The position numbers and the translations under genes were made by a program. A stretch of DNA of 51,580 nucleotides from Nitrospira sp. (GTDB lineage: Bacteria; Nitrospirota; Nitrospiria; Nitrospirales; Nitrospiraceae): the NCBI GenBank assembly GCA_024998685.1, contig JACOEH010000036.1, positions 1 through 51,580 of the forward strand, given 5' to 3'. Position 1 is the first letter of the stretch; each line of letters starts with the position of its first letter. Positions 33,955-41,462 of the stretch are shown piece after piece. The notes below the pieces were generated by a model. The model had not been told where the DNA came from. It ran no database searches and saw only the letters and a list, made by a program, of their open reading frames with translations.

Positions 33955-35130
33955 ATGGCCGGTTTTCCAATCGAAGTAGCCACACGTATTAAGACTCTGC
34001 CGCCCTATTTATTTGCCGCGATCGACAAGATGAAGCAAGAGGCTATCGCGCGTGGAGTGGACATTATCAATCTTGGCATCGGCGACCCCGATTTACCGAC
34101 GCCGATACCGATTATCGAGAGTTTGGCGAACGCGGCCAAGAACCCGAAGCATCACCAATATCCATCCTATGAAGGCATGTTGTCCTTCAGGAAAGCCGTC
34201 GCCGGTTGGTACCAACGACGATTCAATGTGGCGCTTGACCCGGCGAACGAGGTCCTCACGCTGATCGGTTCGAAGGAGGGCATCGGGCATATTCATCTTG
34301 CCTTTGTCGATCCTGGGGATGTCGTCTTGGTTCCGAGCCCTGGCTATCCCGTGTATCCCGTCGGTACCAGTTTTTCCGGTGGGACATCTCACGTCATGCC
34401 GCTCACGAAAGCCAACGGTTTCTTGCCAGATCTCGGTGCGATCCCGAAAGAGGTGGCCAAGAAGGCCAAGCTGATGTGGCTCAATTCGCCGAACAATCCC
34501 ACCTCGGTGGTCATGACGAAGGATTACTTCAAGTGGGTCGTGGATTTTGCTCAGGAACACCAGATCATCGTGTGCCATGATGCCGCTTATTCAGAGATCT
34601 ATTATGATGGGCGTCGCCCGGCGAGCTTTATGGAAGTCGAGGGCGCAAAGGACGTCGGAGTTGAGTTCCATTCACTTTCCAAGACCTACAATATGACCGG
34701 CTGGCGCATCGGCTTTGCTGTGGGCAACAAGGAAGTCTTGGCCGGCCTCGGCAAAGTGAAGAGCAACTTGGACTCCGGCTGTTTTGAGGCGGTGCAAGAA
34801 GCCGGCATTACCGCCCTAGGTCTGGATGATTCAATGACAGACGGCTTGAGAAAGAACTACCAGGCTCGGCGAGACACTCTTATTCCCGGTCTCAAGAGTC
34901 TCGGATTAGAAGTGGAGCCTCCTCCAGCTGCGTTCTACGTGTGGGTGACGGTGCCGAAGGGTTATACATCGACATCGTTTACCGCGCATCTTTTGGAGAA
35001 AACCGGTATCGTGACGACTCCCGGCAATGGATTCGGCGCACCAGGAGAGGGGTACATCCGCATGACGCTCTGTACCTCCAAAGAACGGTTGGCGGAAGCG
35101 GTGGGACGAATCAAAAAAGCCGGTTTTTAG
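33955..35130 (+). CDS. dapL: LL-diaminopimelate aminotransferase
   Basis: A 391-residue fold-type I PLP aminotransferase. It carries LGIGDPDLPTP (40-50), LNSPNNPTSVV (176-186), CHDAAYSEIYYDG and the PLP-lysine block SLSKTYNMTGW with Lys243. The combination matches DapL, which converts tetrahydrodipicolinate to LL-diaminopimelate in one step of lysine and peptidoglycan synthesis. AAAGGAG lies ten bases before the ATG. folK and panC follow on the same strand. A hairpin directly after the stop may partly separate them transcriptionally. Confidence 0.9.
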   Translation: MAGFPIEVATRIKTLPPYLFAAIDKMKQEAIARGVDIINLGIGDPDLPTPIPIIESLANAAKNPKHHQYPSYEGMLSFRKAVAGWYQRRFNVALDPANEVLTLIGSKEGIGHIHLAFVDPGDVVLVPSPGYPVYPVGTSFSGGTSHVMPLTKANGFLPDLGAIPKEVAKKAKLMWLNSPNNPTSVVMTKDYFKWVVDFAQEHQIIVCHDAAYSEIYYDGRRPASFMEVEGAKDVGVEFHSLSKTYNMTGWRIGFAVGNKEVLAGLGKVKSNLDSGCFEAVQEAGITALGLDDSMTDGLRKNYQARRDTLIPGLKSLGLEVEPPPAAFYVWVTVPKGYTSTSFTAHLLEKTGIVTTPGNGFGAPGEGYIRMTLCTSKERLAEAVGRIKKAGF

Positions 35131-35140
35131 TTTTGAGTGG

Positions 35141-35170
35141 TGAGTGTTTAGTTCCGCAACTAAAAACTCA
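35141..35170. repeat. Hairpin between dapL and folK
   Basis: TGAGTGTTTAGTT-ccgc-AACTAAAAACTCA forms a 13-bp stem with one mismatch and a four-base loop, 10 bp after the dapL stop codon. There is no T-run after it on either strand, so it is not a standard intrinsic terminator. An RNA-stabilising stem or a small intergenic repeat are alternatives. Confidence 0.6.
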
Positions 35171-35195
35171 TACCGTACAACTCATAACTGTTTAT

Positions 35196-35750
35196 ATGAG
35201 TGAGACCGTCTTCATCGGATTCGGGTCGAACGTCGGCGATCGAGTCGATTTTTGCGATCGGGCGGTGACATTGCTCAGTCTCCTCCCGCATTCTCAACTC
35301 AAAGGTATCTCGCTGTTGTATGAGACGGAACCGATTCGGAATCGAACAGATCCAGGAGAAGGGTGGTTCCTCAATGGAGTTGCACAGCTAGAAACGAATA
35401 TTACGCCACGCAGTCTCTTAACAACCCTCCAGGAAATCGAACGCTCTCTCGGACGGGATGATGACAACCGGTCCGGTCCTCGTACGATCGACTTAGACAT
35501 CCTCTTCTATGGCGAGCATGTGATCGAGGAACCAGGATTGACCATTCCGCATCCTCGCCTCCATCAGCGACGCTTTGTCCTCATGCCGATGAATGAACTG
35601 GATCCGCTCTGGGTCCATCCGACGCTCAAACAATCGCTGGCTCAGTTATTGACCGAATCTCAGGACCAGTCACAAGTGCGACTCCTTTTTCCCCAGCCAT
35701 CAACGAGATACGGTTCGCGTCCCGCTTGCAGTTCACAACCCGGCTCATGA
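35196..35750 (+). CDS. folK: 2-amino-4-hydroxy-6-hydroxymethyldihydropteridine pyrophosphokinase
   Basis: A 184-residue HPPK of folate synthesis, which transfers pyrophosphate from ATP to the pterin. Family blocks: VFIGFGSNVGDR at the start, YETEPIRN, WFLNGVAQLET, the signature RSGPRTIDLDILFYG (about 93-107), and IPHPRLHQRRFVLMPMNEL. The only in-frame ATG near the family N-terminus is at 35196, with no good ribosome-binding site. The last 30 residues after LLTESQ extend beyond the usual HPPK end. The stop overlaps the panC start by 4 bp. Confidence 0.93.
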   Translation: MSETVFIGFGSNVGDRVDFCDRAVTLLSLLPHSQLKGISLLYETEPIRNRTDPGEGWFLNGVAQLETNITPRSLLTTLQEIERSLGRDDDNRSGPRTIDLDILFYGEHVIEEPGLTIPHPRLHQRRFVLMPMNELDPLWVHPTLKQSLAQLLTESQDQSQVRLLFPQPSTRYGSRPACSSQPGS

Positions 35751-36613
35751 AAATCATTCGCTCGCCCACGACCATGGCAGTTTGGAGCGAGAGACTTGTT
35801 CGCGAAGGAGTGAAGATTGGGTTCGTCCCGACAATGGGAGCCCTCCATGAGGGCCATCGGGCGCTGATCCGAGAAGCACGGTTGCGATGCGATGCGCTCG
35901 TCAGCAGTATCTTCGTGAATCCCGCGCAGTTCGGTCCTCAGGAAGATCTCGCCAAGTACCCACGCCCGATCTTGCAGGATCGAGCACTATGCCGAAAAGA
36001 AGGCGTTGATGTCTGTTTTGAGCCGACCGTAGAGGCGATGTATCCGAGCGGCTTTCAAACCATGGTGACATTGCCTGCAATTACACGCCGGTGGGAAGGA
36101 GAGGTGCGTCCTCATCATTTTTCCGGCGTGGCGACCGTCGTGACCAAGCTTTTTGGAATCGTCCGTCCTAAAATGGCGATCTTTGGGCAGAAAGATTTTC
36201 AACAATCGGCACTCGTCCGACAGCTGGTGAAGGATCTGAACCTCGGTGTGGAGATTGTCGTGCATCCTACGGTGCGCGAAGAAGATGGACTGGCTATGAG
36301 TTCGCGCAATGTTTATTTGACGCAGGACGAACGAAAGCGAGCCGTCATGCTCTACAAGAGCCTTCGAGCCGGTGCCGAGGCGATCGGAAGAGGCGTCACC
36401 GATGGGAAAGCAATAGGGTCAGCAATGGCCCAGGTCGTCAAGAAAGAACCGGCCATCACAATTGACTATCTGGCGGTCTGTGATCCAACAACTCTCGAAC
36501 CACTCTCAACAGTTAGGGGGAAGGCGGTGTTGCTCGGAGCGGTTCGTCTCGGGCCTGTTCGGCTCATCGACAATATTCTGGTCGTCGCCAAACAGGCACG
36601 GCGTAAGTTTTGA
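35747..36613 (+). CDS. panC: Pantothenate synthetase
   Basis: A 288-residue enzyme that joins pantoate and beta-alanine with ATP in the coenzyme A pathway. Motifs in order: PTMGALHEGH (HIGH-like ATP site), SIFVNPAQFGPQEDL, HHFSGVATVVTKLF, FGQKDFQQ and the KMSKS-like MSSRNVYL. The ATG at 35747 overlaps the folK stop (ATGA), so translation is coupled. An ATG-like start 21 bp upstream lies inside folK and is not needed. All active-site blocks look intact. Confidence 0.94.
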   Translation: MKIIRSPTTMAVWSERLVREGVKIGFVPTMGALHEGHRALIREARLRCDALVSSIFVNPAQFGPQEDLAKYPRPILQDRALCRKEGVDVCFEPTVEAMYPSGFQTMVTLPAITRRWEGEVRPHHFSGVATVVTKLFGIVRPKMAIFGQKDFQQSALVRQLVKDLNLGVEIVVHPTVREEDGLAMSSRNVYLTQDERKRAVMLYKSLRAGAEAIGRGVTDGKAIGSAMAQVVKKEPAITIDYLAVCDPTTLEPLSTVRGKAVLLGAVRLGPVRLIDNILVVAKQARRKF

Positions 36614-36774
36614 GCAAGGTTGTCTGTAGGTCTCGTGTGCACAGGTCCCGTTTCTCCAGCAGACCGTATTGAGCAATTCAACATATTGAAGGCCGAGATC
36701 GTCGCCTTCGGGCGTGCCAGAAGCGATAGTCGATCATCGAACTTTCCAATCGTACCAGCCTGCACACCTGCGCC

Positions 36775-36858
36775 TCACAGGATCCTGAATTTGCCATATC
36801 CATTCTGAATGGTGGTTTCGACCGTTCCGGCTCCAGATTTGGTGATGACGTTCACACT
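36775..36858 (-). pseudogene. Possible fragment of a TonB-dependent receptor plug
   Basis: Between two stop codons the minus strand reads SVNVITKSGAG, then TVETTIQNGYGKFRIL. The first part resembles the plug-domain end of TonB-dependent receptors (V-I-N-V-I-T-K-x-G), and in those proteins a beta-strand sequence comes next. The match is short. It could be a degenerate remnant or chance. Confidence 0.3.
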
Positions 36859-36929
36859 CTGTCAATCGCGTACATCCTGGATAGCAGAAGCCGGTCTTTT
36901 CAGAACTTCAAATGCTGGACCAAAAGAGG

Positions 36930-36966
36930 AGAATCTCTTTCGATTCAGGGTGAATCGAAAGAGATT
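36930..36966. promoter_or_regulatory. Perfect 16-bp inverted repeat, candidate activator site
   Basis: GAATCTCTTTCGATTC-agggt-GAATCGAAAGAGATTC: two 16-bp arms with no mismatch and a five-base spacer. Its centre lies about 160 bp upstream of the expected start of transcription from the sigma-54 promoter, the usual place for an enhancer-binding-protein site. No T-run follows, which argues against a terminator. Confidence 0.6.
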
Positions 36967-37081
36967 CAGCACAATGCCTGAAATTGAACCCTTACTCCTC
37001 ACGTGGTTACGTAATTTCCACCAAAGAAGCCAAATATGCCTTCGTAGTCTTGCTCTCTAAGTGCCTAGCCCATTCACTCCG

Positions 37082-37098
37082 TTGGCACAGGGGTTGCG
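37082..37098 (+). promoter_or_regulatory. Sigma-54 (-24/-12) promoter
   Basis: TTGGCACAGGGGTTGCG matches the sigma-54 consensus (TGGCAC-N5-TTGC), with GG and GC ten bases apart. It lies 46 bp upstream of the lipoprotein ATG on the same strand. Such promoters need an AAA+ enhancer-binding protein. Confidence 0.75.
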
Positions 37099-37143
37099 TG
37101 ATGACGTTCACAGCATTTGATGCACTGAGCTAACGAGGTGGTT

Positions 37144-38166
37144 ATGAGGAGCAATTTTTTTCTCATCCTAGTTTGCGCCGGCCTTGTCGGATGCACGATC
37201 GGCGATGTCCCTGCAGCGTTGCGTATCGACAGCGGTATGGACCCTGACAAGCAAGACCAGTACACCAGATTTAGAACGACGTACTATTTCCGAGTCCTGG
37301 ACTCCTGCAAAATTGATGGAAATCATTCACTGGACGATTATGCCCCCGGAATTCTCAAGGAGAGAAAGTCAGGGAAGACGAAAGTCGTCAATGACACTGT
37401 GTACCGGTTTCGCATGACGGGAAAAGCGAGTGCTCTCTTCAATAAGATAACTTTTGGCTCGGGAGTACTGCGCGCCGACCAAATAGACCCGTTCGGAAGT
37501 AGCGTGGAATATAAGAATGGTCGTTTCGAGGTTAAGACAGGATCTATAGCGCGTCAAAAAGAGTTACGTGGTGGATTGATAGAAGAGATCAGGGAATTAC
37601 GTGAGCTCCAAGACAGTCTGACGAAAGATCCAGCACAACCTCTCGCCTTGGAGGAGATTCAGAGAATAATTACAGATAGAGTGAAGTTGCTTAATGGCGG
37701 TGGCGCAGCCCCCTCCACAGCGCCCTCGGATGAAACATCTTCCAATGCTCTTTGCCCAGAAGGACGTCCGATTAAGAAAAGCTACTTTCTCTACGGCCCG
37801 GAAGGAGTACGTGAGCTCGATCCTGACGAACGCCTTCTCATGGCCATGTCGTCGGATAGCAAACCGCTCATCGGCATGCTGGAGGAATTGTCAGGAAGAC
37901 AGAGAAAGGCTTTAAGCGCGGCCAGTGGTGGAGCCAATATCCTGGTTCAAGAAGAAAACTGGATTGCCGACAGCAAAGACAAACTGAACCAGTTTGAGAA
38001 AAGTCTGGAGAATAATTTGGAGAAAAGTCTGAAGAATGAAAAGAATACGAGTGGAAATCCAATGGATGTGGTCGACAGGTTAATCGGTCAACGAAGGACT
38101 CGGGAAGGTCTGAATAATTCTGGTTCCGAGACTAGGGAAGTTCAGGATGATTCTCGTTACGATTAG
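37144..38166 (+). CDS. Lipoprotein of unknown function under a sigma-54 promoter
   Basis: A 340-residue lipoprotein. Signal peptide RSNFFLILVCAGLVGC with lipobox cysteine 17. An N-terminal domain with YTRFRTTYYFRVLDSCKIDG and VYRFRMTGKASALFNKITFG is followed by a charged helical stretch (ELRGGLIEEIRELRELQDSL), then LCPEGRPIKKSYFLYGPEG, and a C-terminal coiled-coil-like region (KDKLNQFEKSLENNLEKSL). No family is recognised. The ATG at 37144 is preceded by GAGG five to eight bases upstream. With the next gene, 97 bp away, it probably forms an operon controlled by sigma-54. Confidence 0.78.
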   Translation: MRSNFFLILVCAGLVGCTIGDVPAALRIDSGMDPDKQDQYTRFRTTYYFRVLDSCKIDGNHSLDDYAPGILKERKSGKTKVVNDTVYRFRMTGKASALFNKITFGSGVLRADQIDPFGSSVEYKNGRFEVKTGSIARQKELRGGLIEEIRELRELQDSLTKDPAQPLALEEIQRIITDRVKLLNGGGAAPSTAPSDETSSNALCPEGRPIKKSYFLYGPEGVRELDPDERLLMAMSSDSKPLIGMLEELSGRQRKALSAASGGANILVQEENWIADSKDKLNQFEKSLENNLEKSLKNEKNTSGNPMDVVDRLIGQRRTREGLNNSGSETREVQDDSRYD

Positions 38167-38263
38167 CCGACGCACAAAATGCAGGGAATCTGGCTGGGTA
38201 TTATCTGAGACTCTGAATTAATCAGACCTTCGCTAAGACTGCATCGCCGACAAAGGAGACACC

Positions 38264-39784
38264 ATGAAAACCTTCCGAAGGCTTGAGCTGCCGATTATTT
38301 TGCTGATTGTTGGTGTCCTGGGCCTTGCCGGCTGCAGCGCTCTCTCTGGGGCAGCCAATATGCGAATTGATGTCGAGGTCTACAAGGGTCCTCTCTCTGA
38401 GCGACCAATCGTCCAGTGGGGAATGATGAAAGGGCATTTGGAGTCCGCACGAAAAGCATTGATCGAGTCGAATAATTTCACGAGAGCGGTGATGGCAAAT
38501 AAGGGATTTCAACCTTGGCAGGGGTTTGGGGGAGCTAATAAAAAGAATTGGGATATACCAAGAATTGTGACGAATCTTGAAGGACACCTCGTACCATTAC
38601 CAGATCGGCTTGACTCAACGAAGTTGCAAGACGCCTGTAATGTTGTTAATCCTGACAATCCCTGGTATGACCTTAAATTTTGGCGCTTGTTTGGTCTCTT
38701 AGATGACATGGATCACTTCGATTGCTTGATCCTGATGACTTTGATATCAGATACAAACATGCTCCTTGAGAAAGTCCACGAGCTTGCCTCTAAAACTACA
38801 CCACCTTGGGGACCGGAATTGGATCCAAGTAATCCAGTTTTTATTGAGGACGCAGCGGAACTTTCCGGGATGCTGCGCGATCAAGCCTTTCGGTGGGCTG
38901 TGGCCTCGACTCCTGGTCAGTCATGGAACCGTTTGGTCCGCATTGCAGTGGTAACCGGAATAGTCACGTTCTCTGAAATCGGCAATCAGTTGAAATGTCG
39001 GGTCAATGCACTGGCTAAACAACTCAATGATGACATCGGTCTCGATCGGCGAGAATTACCACCCAGCGTCGCGTTATGTGATGCCGATCCTACGAATTTC
39101 GTGAACTTATATGACTATTTTAATGGGACGATGCCTGATTGGTTGGGGAAGTATGCCCTGGGAATGGGGACTGTAGAGGACCGGGCCAAAATTGTCAAAG
39201 ATCTCTTCGGTGACCATTACTGGTCGCGAATCAACACGGTCTATGCCAGCGGTCGAGGCAAGACGAGCATGGCTTTTATCAAGGACGATGTCGGCAATTG
39301 GAATCTCAAGAGTTTCGACAACGATCCCGAGGAGCTTTTAAAAGCCTATACGGATTTTTCAATCGAGGCTGCCAAGCGCGCAGCAATGGCCATTCAGAGC
39401 GCCAGCCCGGGAGGAGCGGTGACCCCCGCTCTTACACTTGCGACGAGCCTGATGGAACAAGCCACGACCAACGCATTTGGTCGAGAACCAGTCAGCGTGG
39501 AGGCGATGAATATTTCCCGTCTTCATAGAGAGGTCGAAGCCAGGTTGCAGGCTGTCGCCAAGAGATATGAGAAAGAAGACGCCACGCTCCTCAAAACCTA
39601 CACGGAAAAACGCCAAACCGTTAACGAGTCTGAAAATCCACAAAAAAAGAGGGACGAAGAGGCGGCGATGAAAAAAGCTAAGAATGACTTGCTCACAAAA
39701 CGTGGCAGCATGCTGAAGGAATTCCGCGCCATTATCCATGACTATGAAAAATCCGTATCGAATTATTCTGCAGCTGCGCGATGA
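38264..39784 (+). CDS. Large lipoprotein of unknown function
   Basis: A 506-residue lipoprotein with signal peptide ending in GVLGLAGC (cysteine 24). The mature part starts with NMRIDVEVYKGPLSERP and continues with mixed helical and strand sequence without catalytic motifs that I recognise. Residues about 425-500 are strongly charged and helical (VEARLQAVAKRYEKEDATLL, AAMKKAKNDLLTKR), probably a coiled coil. AAAGGAG lies six bases before the ATG. It is the second gene of the presumed sigma-54 operon. The two products may work together in the envelope. Confidence 0.78.
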   Translation: MKTFRRLELPIILLIVGVLGLAGCSALSGAANMRIDVEVYKGPLSERPIVQWGMMKGHLESARKALIESNNFTRAVMANKGFQPWQGFGGANKKNWDIPRIVTNLEGHLVPLPDRLDSTKLQDACNVVNPDNPWYDLKFWRLFGLLDDMDHFDCLILMTLISDTNMLLEKVHELASKTTPPWGPELDPSNPVFIEDAAELSGMLRDQAFRWAVASTPGQSWNRLVRIAVVTGIVTFSEIGNQLKCRVNALAKQLNDDIGLDRRELPPSVALCDADPTNFVNLYDYFNGTMPDWLGKYALGMGTVEDRAKIVKDLFGDHYWSRINTVYASGRGKTSMAFIKDDVGNWNLKSFDNDPEELLKAYTDFSIEAAKRAAMAIQSASPGGAVTPALTLATSLMEQATTNAFGREPVSVEAMNISRLHREVEARLQAVAKRYEKEDATLLKTYTEKRQTVNESENPQKKRDEEAAMKKAKNDLLTKRGSMLKEFRAIIHDYEKSVSNYSAAAR

Positions 39785-40090
39785 CTGTCTCGTGACTGTT
39801 ACGAGACTAGAAATGAGCGCTCTCAGTCTCATGAGAAGCGGGGATCAATAAAGCGGTCAGGAAAAGAAATTGGAATGCAGGCTTTGTCCTACTAGCAAGC
39901 TGAGGATCACCTGGCTGAGGCGGTTCTTACCGTCCGCCACCATTTCGAGGAACCGAATCCCCATCGATTCAGAACGCGAAGAACACATTATTTTACACCA
40001 CTAGTGGGGCTTACTAATCCCTCCATTTGTGGAAAAGCTTAGCAGCATTCGCTATCATGACGACGGTTAGCTTTCTGGAGATCTCGACGG
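39785..40090. other. Gap holding the PilZ-end duplicate and the mntA upstream region
   Basis: Starts with a small perfect stem, GTCTCGT-gactgtt-ACGAGAC (39787-39807), 3 bp after the lipoprotein stop, not followed by T residues. The 132-bp duplicate (39856-39987) comes next. Then a 10-bp palindrome CCACTAGTGG (39998-40007) lies about 85 bp before the mntA start and may be a regulatory site. No other gene is seen. Confidence 0.45.
39856..39987 (-). repeat. 132-bp duplicate of the PilZ gene 3' end
   Basis: Aligns without gaps to 40949-41080 with seven mismatches by hand count (about 95 percent identity). On the minus strand it still encodes the last 41 residues of the PilZ protein in frame, from CSSRSESMGIRFLEMV to HSNFFS and a stop, with four amino-acid changes. 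Similarity stops abruptly at both ends. The stop-codon-side end of the repeat is one base beyond the stop codon. Confidence 0.92.
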
Positions 40091-40429
40091 ATGACGAGCA
40101 GTCTCATATTTCCACCCGTGACGGACCAACTGCTGGTCGAAGTCGTCCGCCGCATTCTTACCATTGGTTCTCCCATCAAGATCGTGCTGTTCGGTTCCCA
40201 TGCCAAGGGGACTGCCCGTTCGGACAGTGATTTGGACCTGCTGATCATCGAAGAGTCCGATCTGCCGCGCTATCGGCGTTCGGGACGCTACCGACGGGTG
40301 CTCTGCGGTGTGTTTCCCGCCAAGGATATTGTCGTCTGGACTCCCCAAGAGGTCGAGGAATGGAAGGCCGTGCCCAATGCCTTCATCTCCACCGTACTGG
40401 CGGAAGGCAAGCTGCTCTATGAAAGATAG
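40091..40429 (+). CDS. mntA: MntA-type minimal nucleotidyltransferase antitoxin
   Basis: A 112-residue minimal nucleotidyltransferase. It has the GS-x10-DxD signature in FGSHAKGTARSDSDLDL (Gly35-Ser36, Asp47, Asp49). In characterised MntA-HepT pairs the nucleotidyltransferase adenylylates a residue of the HEPN toxin and so inactivates it. The stop lies 11 bp inside the start of the HEPN gene. The pair reads toward the 3' end of the PilZ gene. Which partner is the toxin is taken from the family, not from the sequence. Confidence 0.88.
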   Translation: MTSSLIFPPVTDQLLVEVVRRILTIGSPIKIVLFGSHAKGTARSDSDLDLLIIEESDLPRYRRSGRYRRVLCGVFPAKDIVVWTPQEVEEWKAVPNAFISTVLAEGKLLYER

Positions 40430-40817
40430 GTCGGCTCTGGCTCAAGGGTGGTTTCGGAAAGCCGACAGCGACCTTGCAGATGCCCGGCGCACGACCGCCA
40501 GTGAAGGGCCCTACGACACCGCGTGCTTCCATGCCCAGCAAGCTGTCGAGAAGTACTTGAAAGGAGTGCTTGCCTGGAGGGGCCTAGAAATTCCCCGCAC
40601 GCATGACTTGGAGGAACTTCAGCGTTTGTGCATCCAGCGTGAACCGTGGCCTGAGCTTGGGACCTGTGATCTCACCGACCTAACGGCCTATGCGGTCGAA
40701 CTTCGGTATGATGCGGAATTCTGGCCGCCGCAACCGACGGCCGCCGAGGCCGTCAAGTTAGCTGATCAAGTGCGCGTCTGCGTGTTTGCTCATATGCCGG
40801 CGGACACCCGACCATAA
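40419..40817 (+). CDS. HEPN-domain toxin
   Basis: A 132-residue HEPN protein: WFRKADSDLADARRTT, the helix CFHAQQAVEKYLKGVLAWRG, PRTHDLEELQRLC and YAVELRYDAEFW are the family blocks of HEPN proteins paired with minimal nucleotidyltransferases. Such proteins are RNases in several characterised pairs. The start at 40419 overlaps mntA by 11 bp. GGAAGG lies about 13 bases upstream, a little far, which suits translational coupling. Downstream a 131-bp gap separates its stop from the convergent PilZ gene. Confidence 0.87.
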   Translation: MKDRSALAQGWFRKADSDLADARRTTASEGPYDTACFHAQQAVEKYLKGVLAWRGLEIPRTHDLEELQRLCIQREPWPELGTCDLTDLTAYAVELRYDAEFWPPQPTAAEAVKLADQVRVCVFAHMPADTRP

Positions 40818-40948
40818 CCTTCGCAATCCGCATTCGTGGTTCGTTTCCAGCCTGTCGCAATCAACAAATGTACCAGAGTTTTGTTCGCTAATGCGCAACC
40901 ACTGTGCTGCTTGAACATATAAGCATGTCAGGTGTGATGCATGATAAC

Positions 40949-41080
40949 GTCAGGAAAGGAGATTAGAATGCAGGCTTTGTCCGACCAGCAAGCTGAGGAT
41001 CACCTGGCTGAGGCGGTTCTTATCGTCCGTCACCATTTCGAGGAACCGAATCCCCATCGATTCAGAACGCGAAGAACACA
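40949..41080 (-). repeat. Source copy of the 132-bp repeat, inside the PilZ gene
   Basis: The 3'-terminal 131 bp of the PilZ coding sequence plus one base. It is repeated directly at 39856-39987, so the MntA-HEPN pair and its flanks (961 bp) lie between two direct repeats. Confidence 0.9.
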
Positions 41081-41462
41081 CCATGGCCGTCTCAATCTTA
41101 ATCGGTTCTTCGTCGGAAGCCGGTTTGATGACGAGTTCGATAAATGTACCCTGAGGCAAGATTGTCGTCGTCTCGAGCGTGCAACCTCCCATGGAGATAT
41201 CCGTTACCCGATTGTCTATTCGCACGGCGTTCTCTGCGAGAAGGTTGGCGCGAAATGATACCGGCAATCGTTTGTATTGCCGGCGATCCGCAACTGCTGT
41301 CTGGTCTGGGGTCTGATTCCGATAGGCGCGGAATCGAGTGGTGCAGAGTTGGCACCGGAATGAGAGTATCCTGAAGCGATTCAAGAGTCGCCCCATGGGT
41401 CCTTCGTCATAAACGACTCGGACGAAGGGTGTTCCGCAACTTGGACAGTGGGGATCTCTCAT
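40950..41462 (-). CDS. Zinc-ribbon PilZ-domain protein
   Basis: A 170-residue protein. The N-terminus is a zinc ribbon with CPSC (Cys6, Cys9) and CQLC (Cys37, Cys40). Then a PilZ domain with the c-di-GMP-binding RxxxR (Arg61, Arg65 in RRQYKRL) and DxSxxG (DISMGG, 88-93). It should bind cyclic di-GMP and pass the signal to a partner, perhaps in motility or envelope functions. The start overlaps the mazG-like stop by 4 bp (ATGA), so it is the last gene of rmuC-mazG-PilZ on the minus strand. Its 3' end is duplicated beyond the MntA-HEPN pair. Confidence 0.88.
   Translation of the reverse strand: MRDPHCPSCGTPFVRVVYDEGPMGRLLNRFRILSFRCQLCTTRFRAYRNQTPDQTAVADRRQYKRLPVSFRANLLAENAVRIDNRVTDISMGGCTLETTTILPQGTFIELVIKPASDEEPIKIETAMVCSSRSESMGIRFLEMVTDDKNRLSQVILSLLVGQSLHSNLLS

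Larger units (their letters stand above)
36614..37081. other. Long non-coding gap between panC and the lipoprotein operon
   Basis: No credible intact gene. It holds a possible TonB-receptor fragment on the minus strand (36775-36858), the long perfect inverted repeat at 36930-36966, and ends at the sigma-54 promoter. The base composition looks more AT-rich toward its right end. Confidence 0.5.

Noticed and set aside
34941-35195. In-frame upstream extension of folK
   Set aside because: It runs inside dapL in another frame. The HPPK family starts at the sequence following the ATG at 35196.
36466-36765. 99-codon minus-strand frame over the panC end
   Set aside because: Half of it is antisense to panC. 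The rest only vaguely resembles receptor strands and is covered by the possible remnant.
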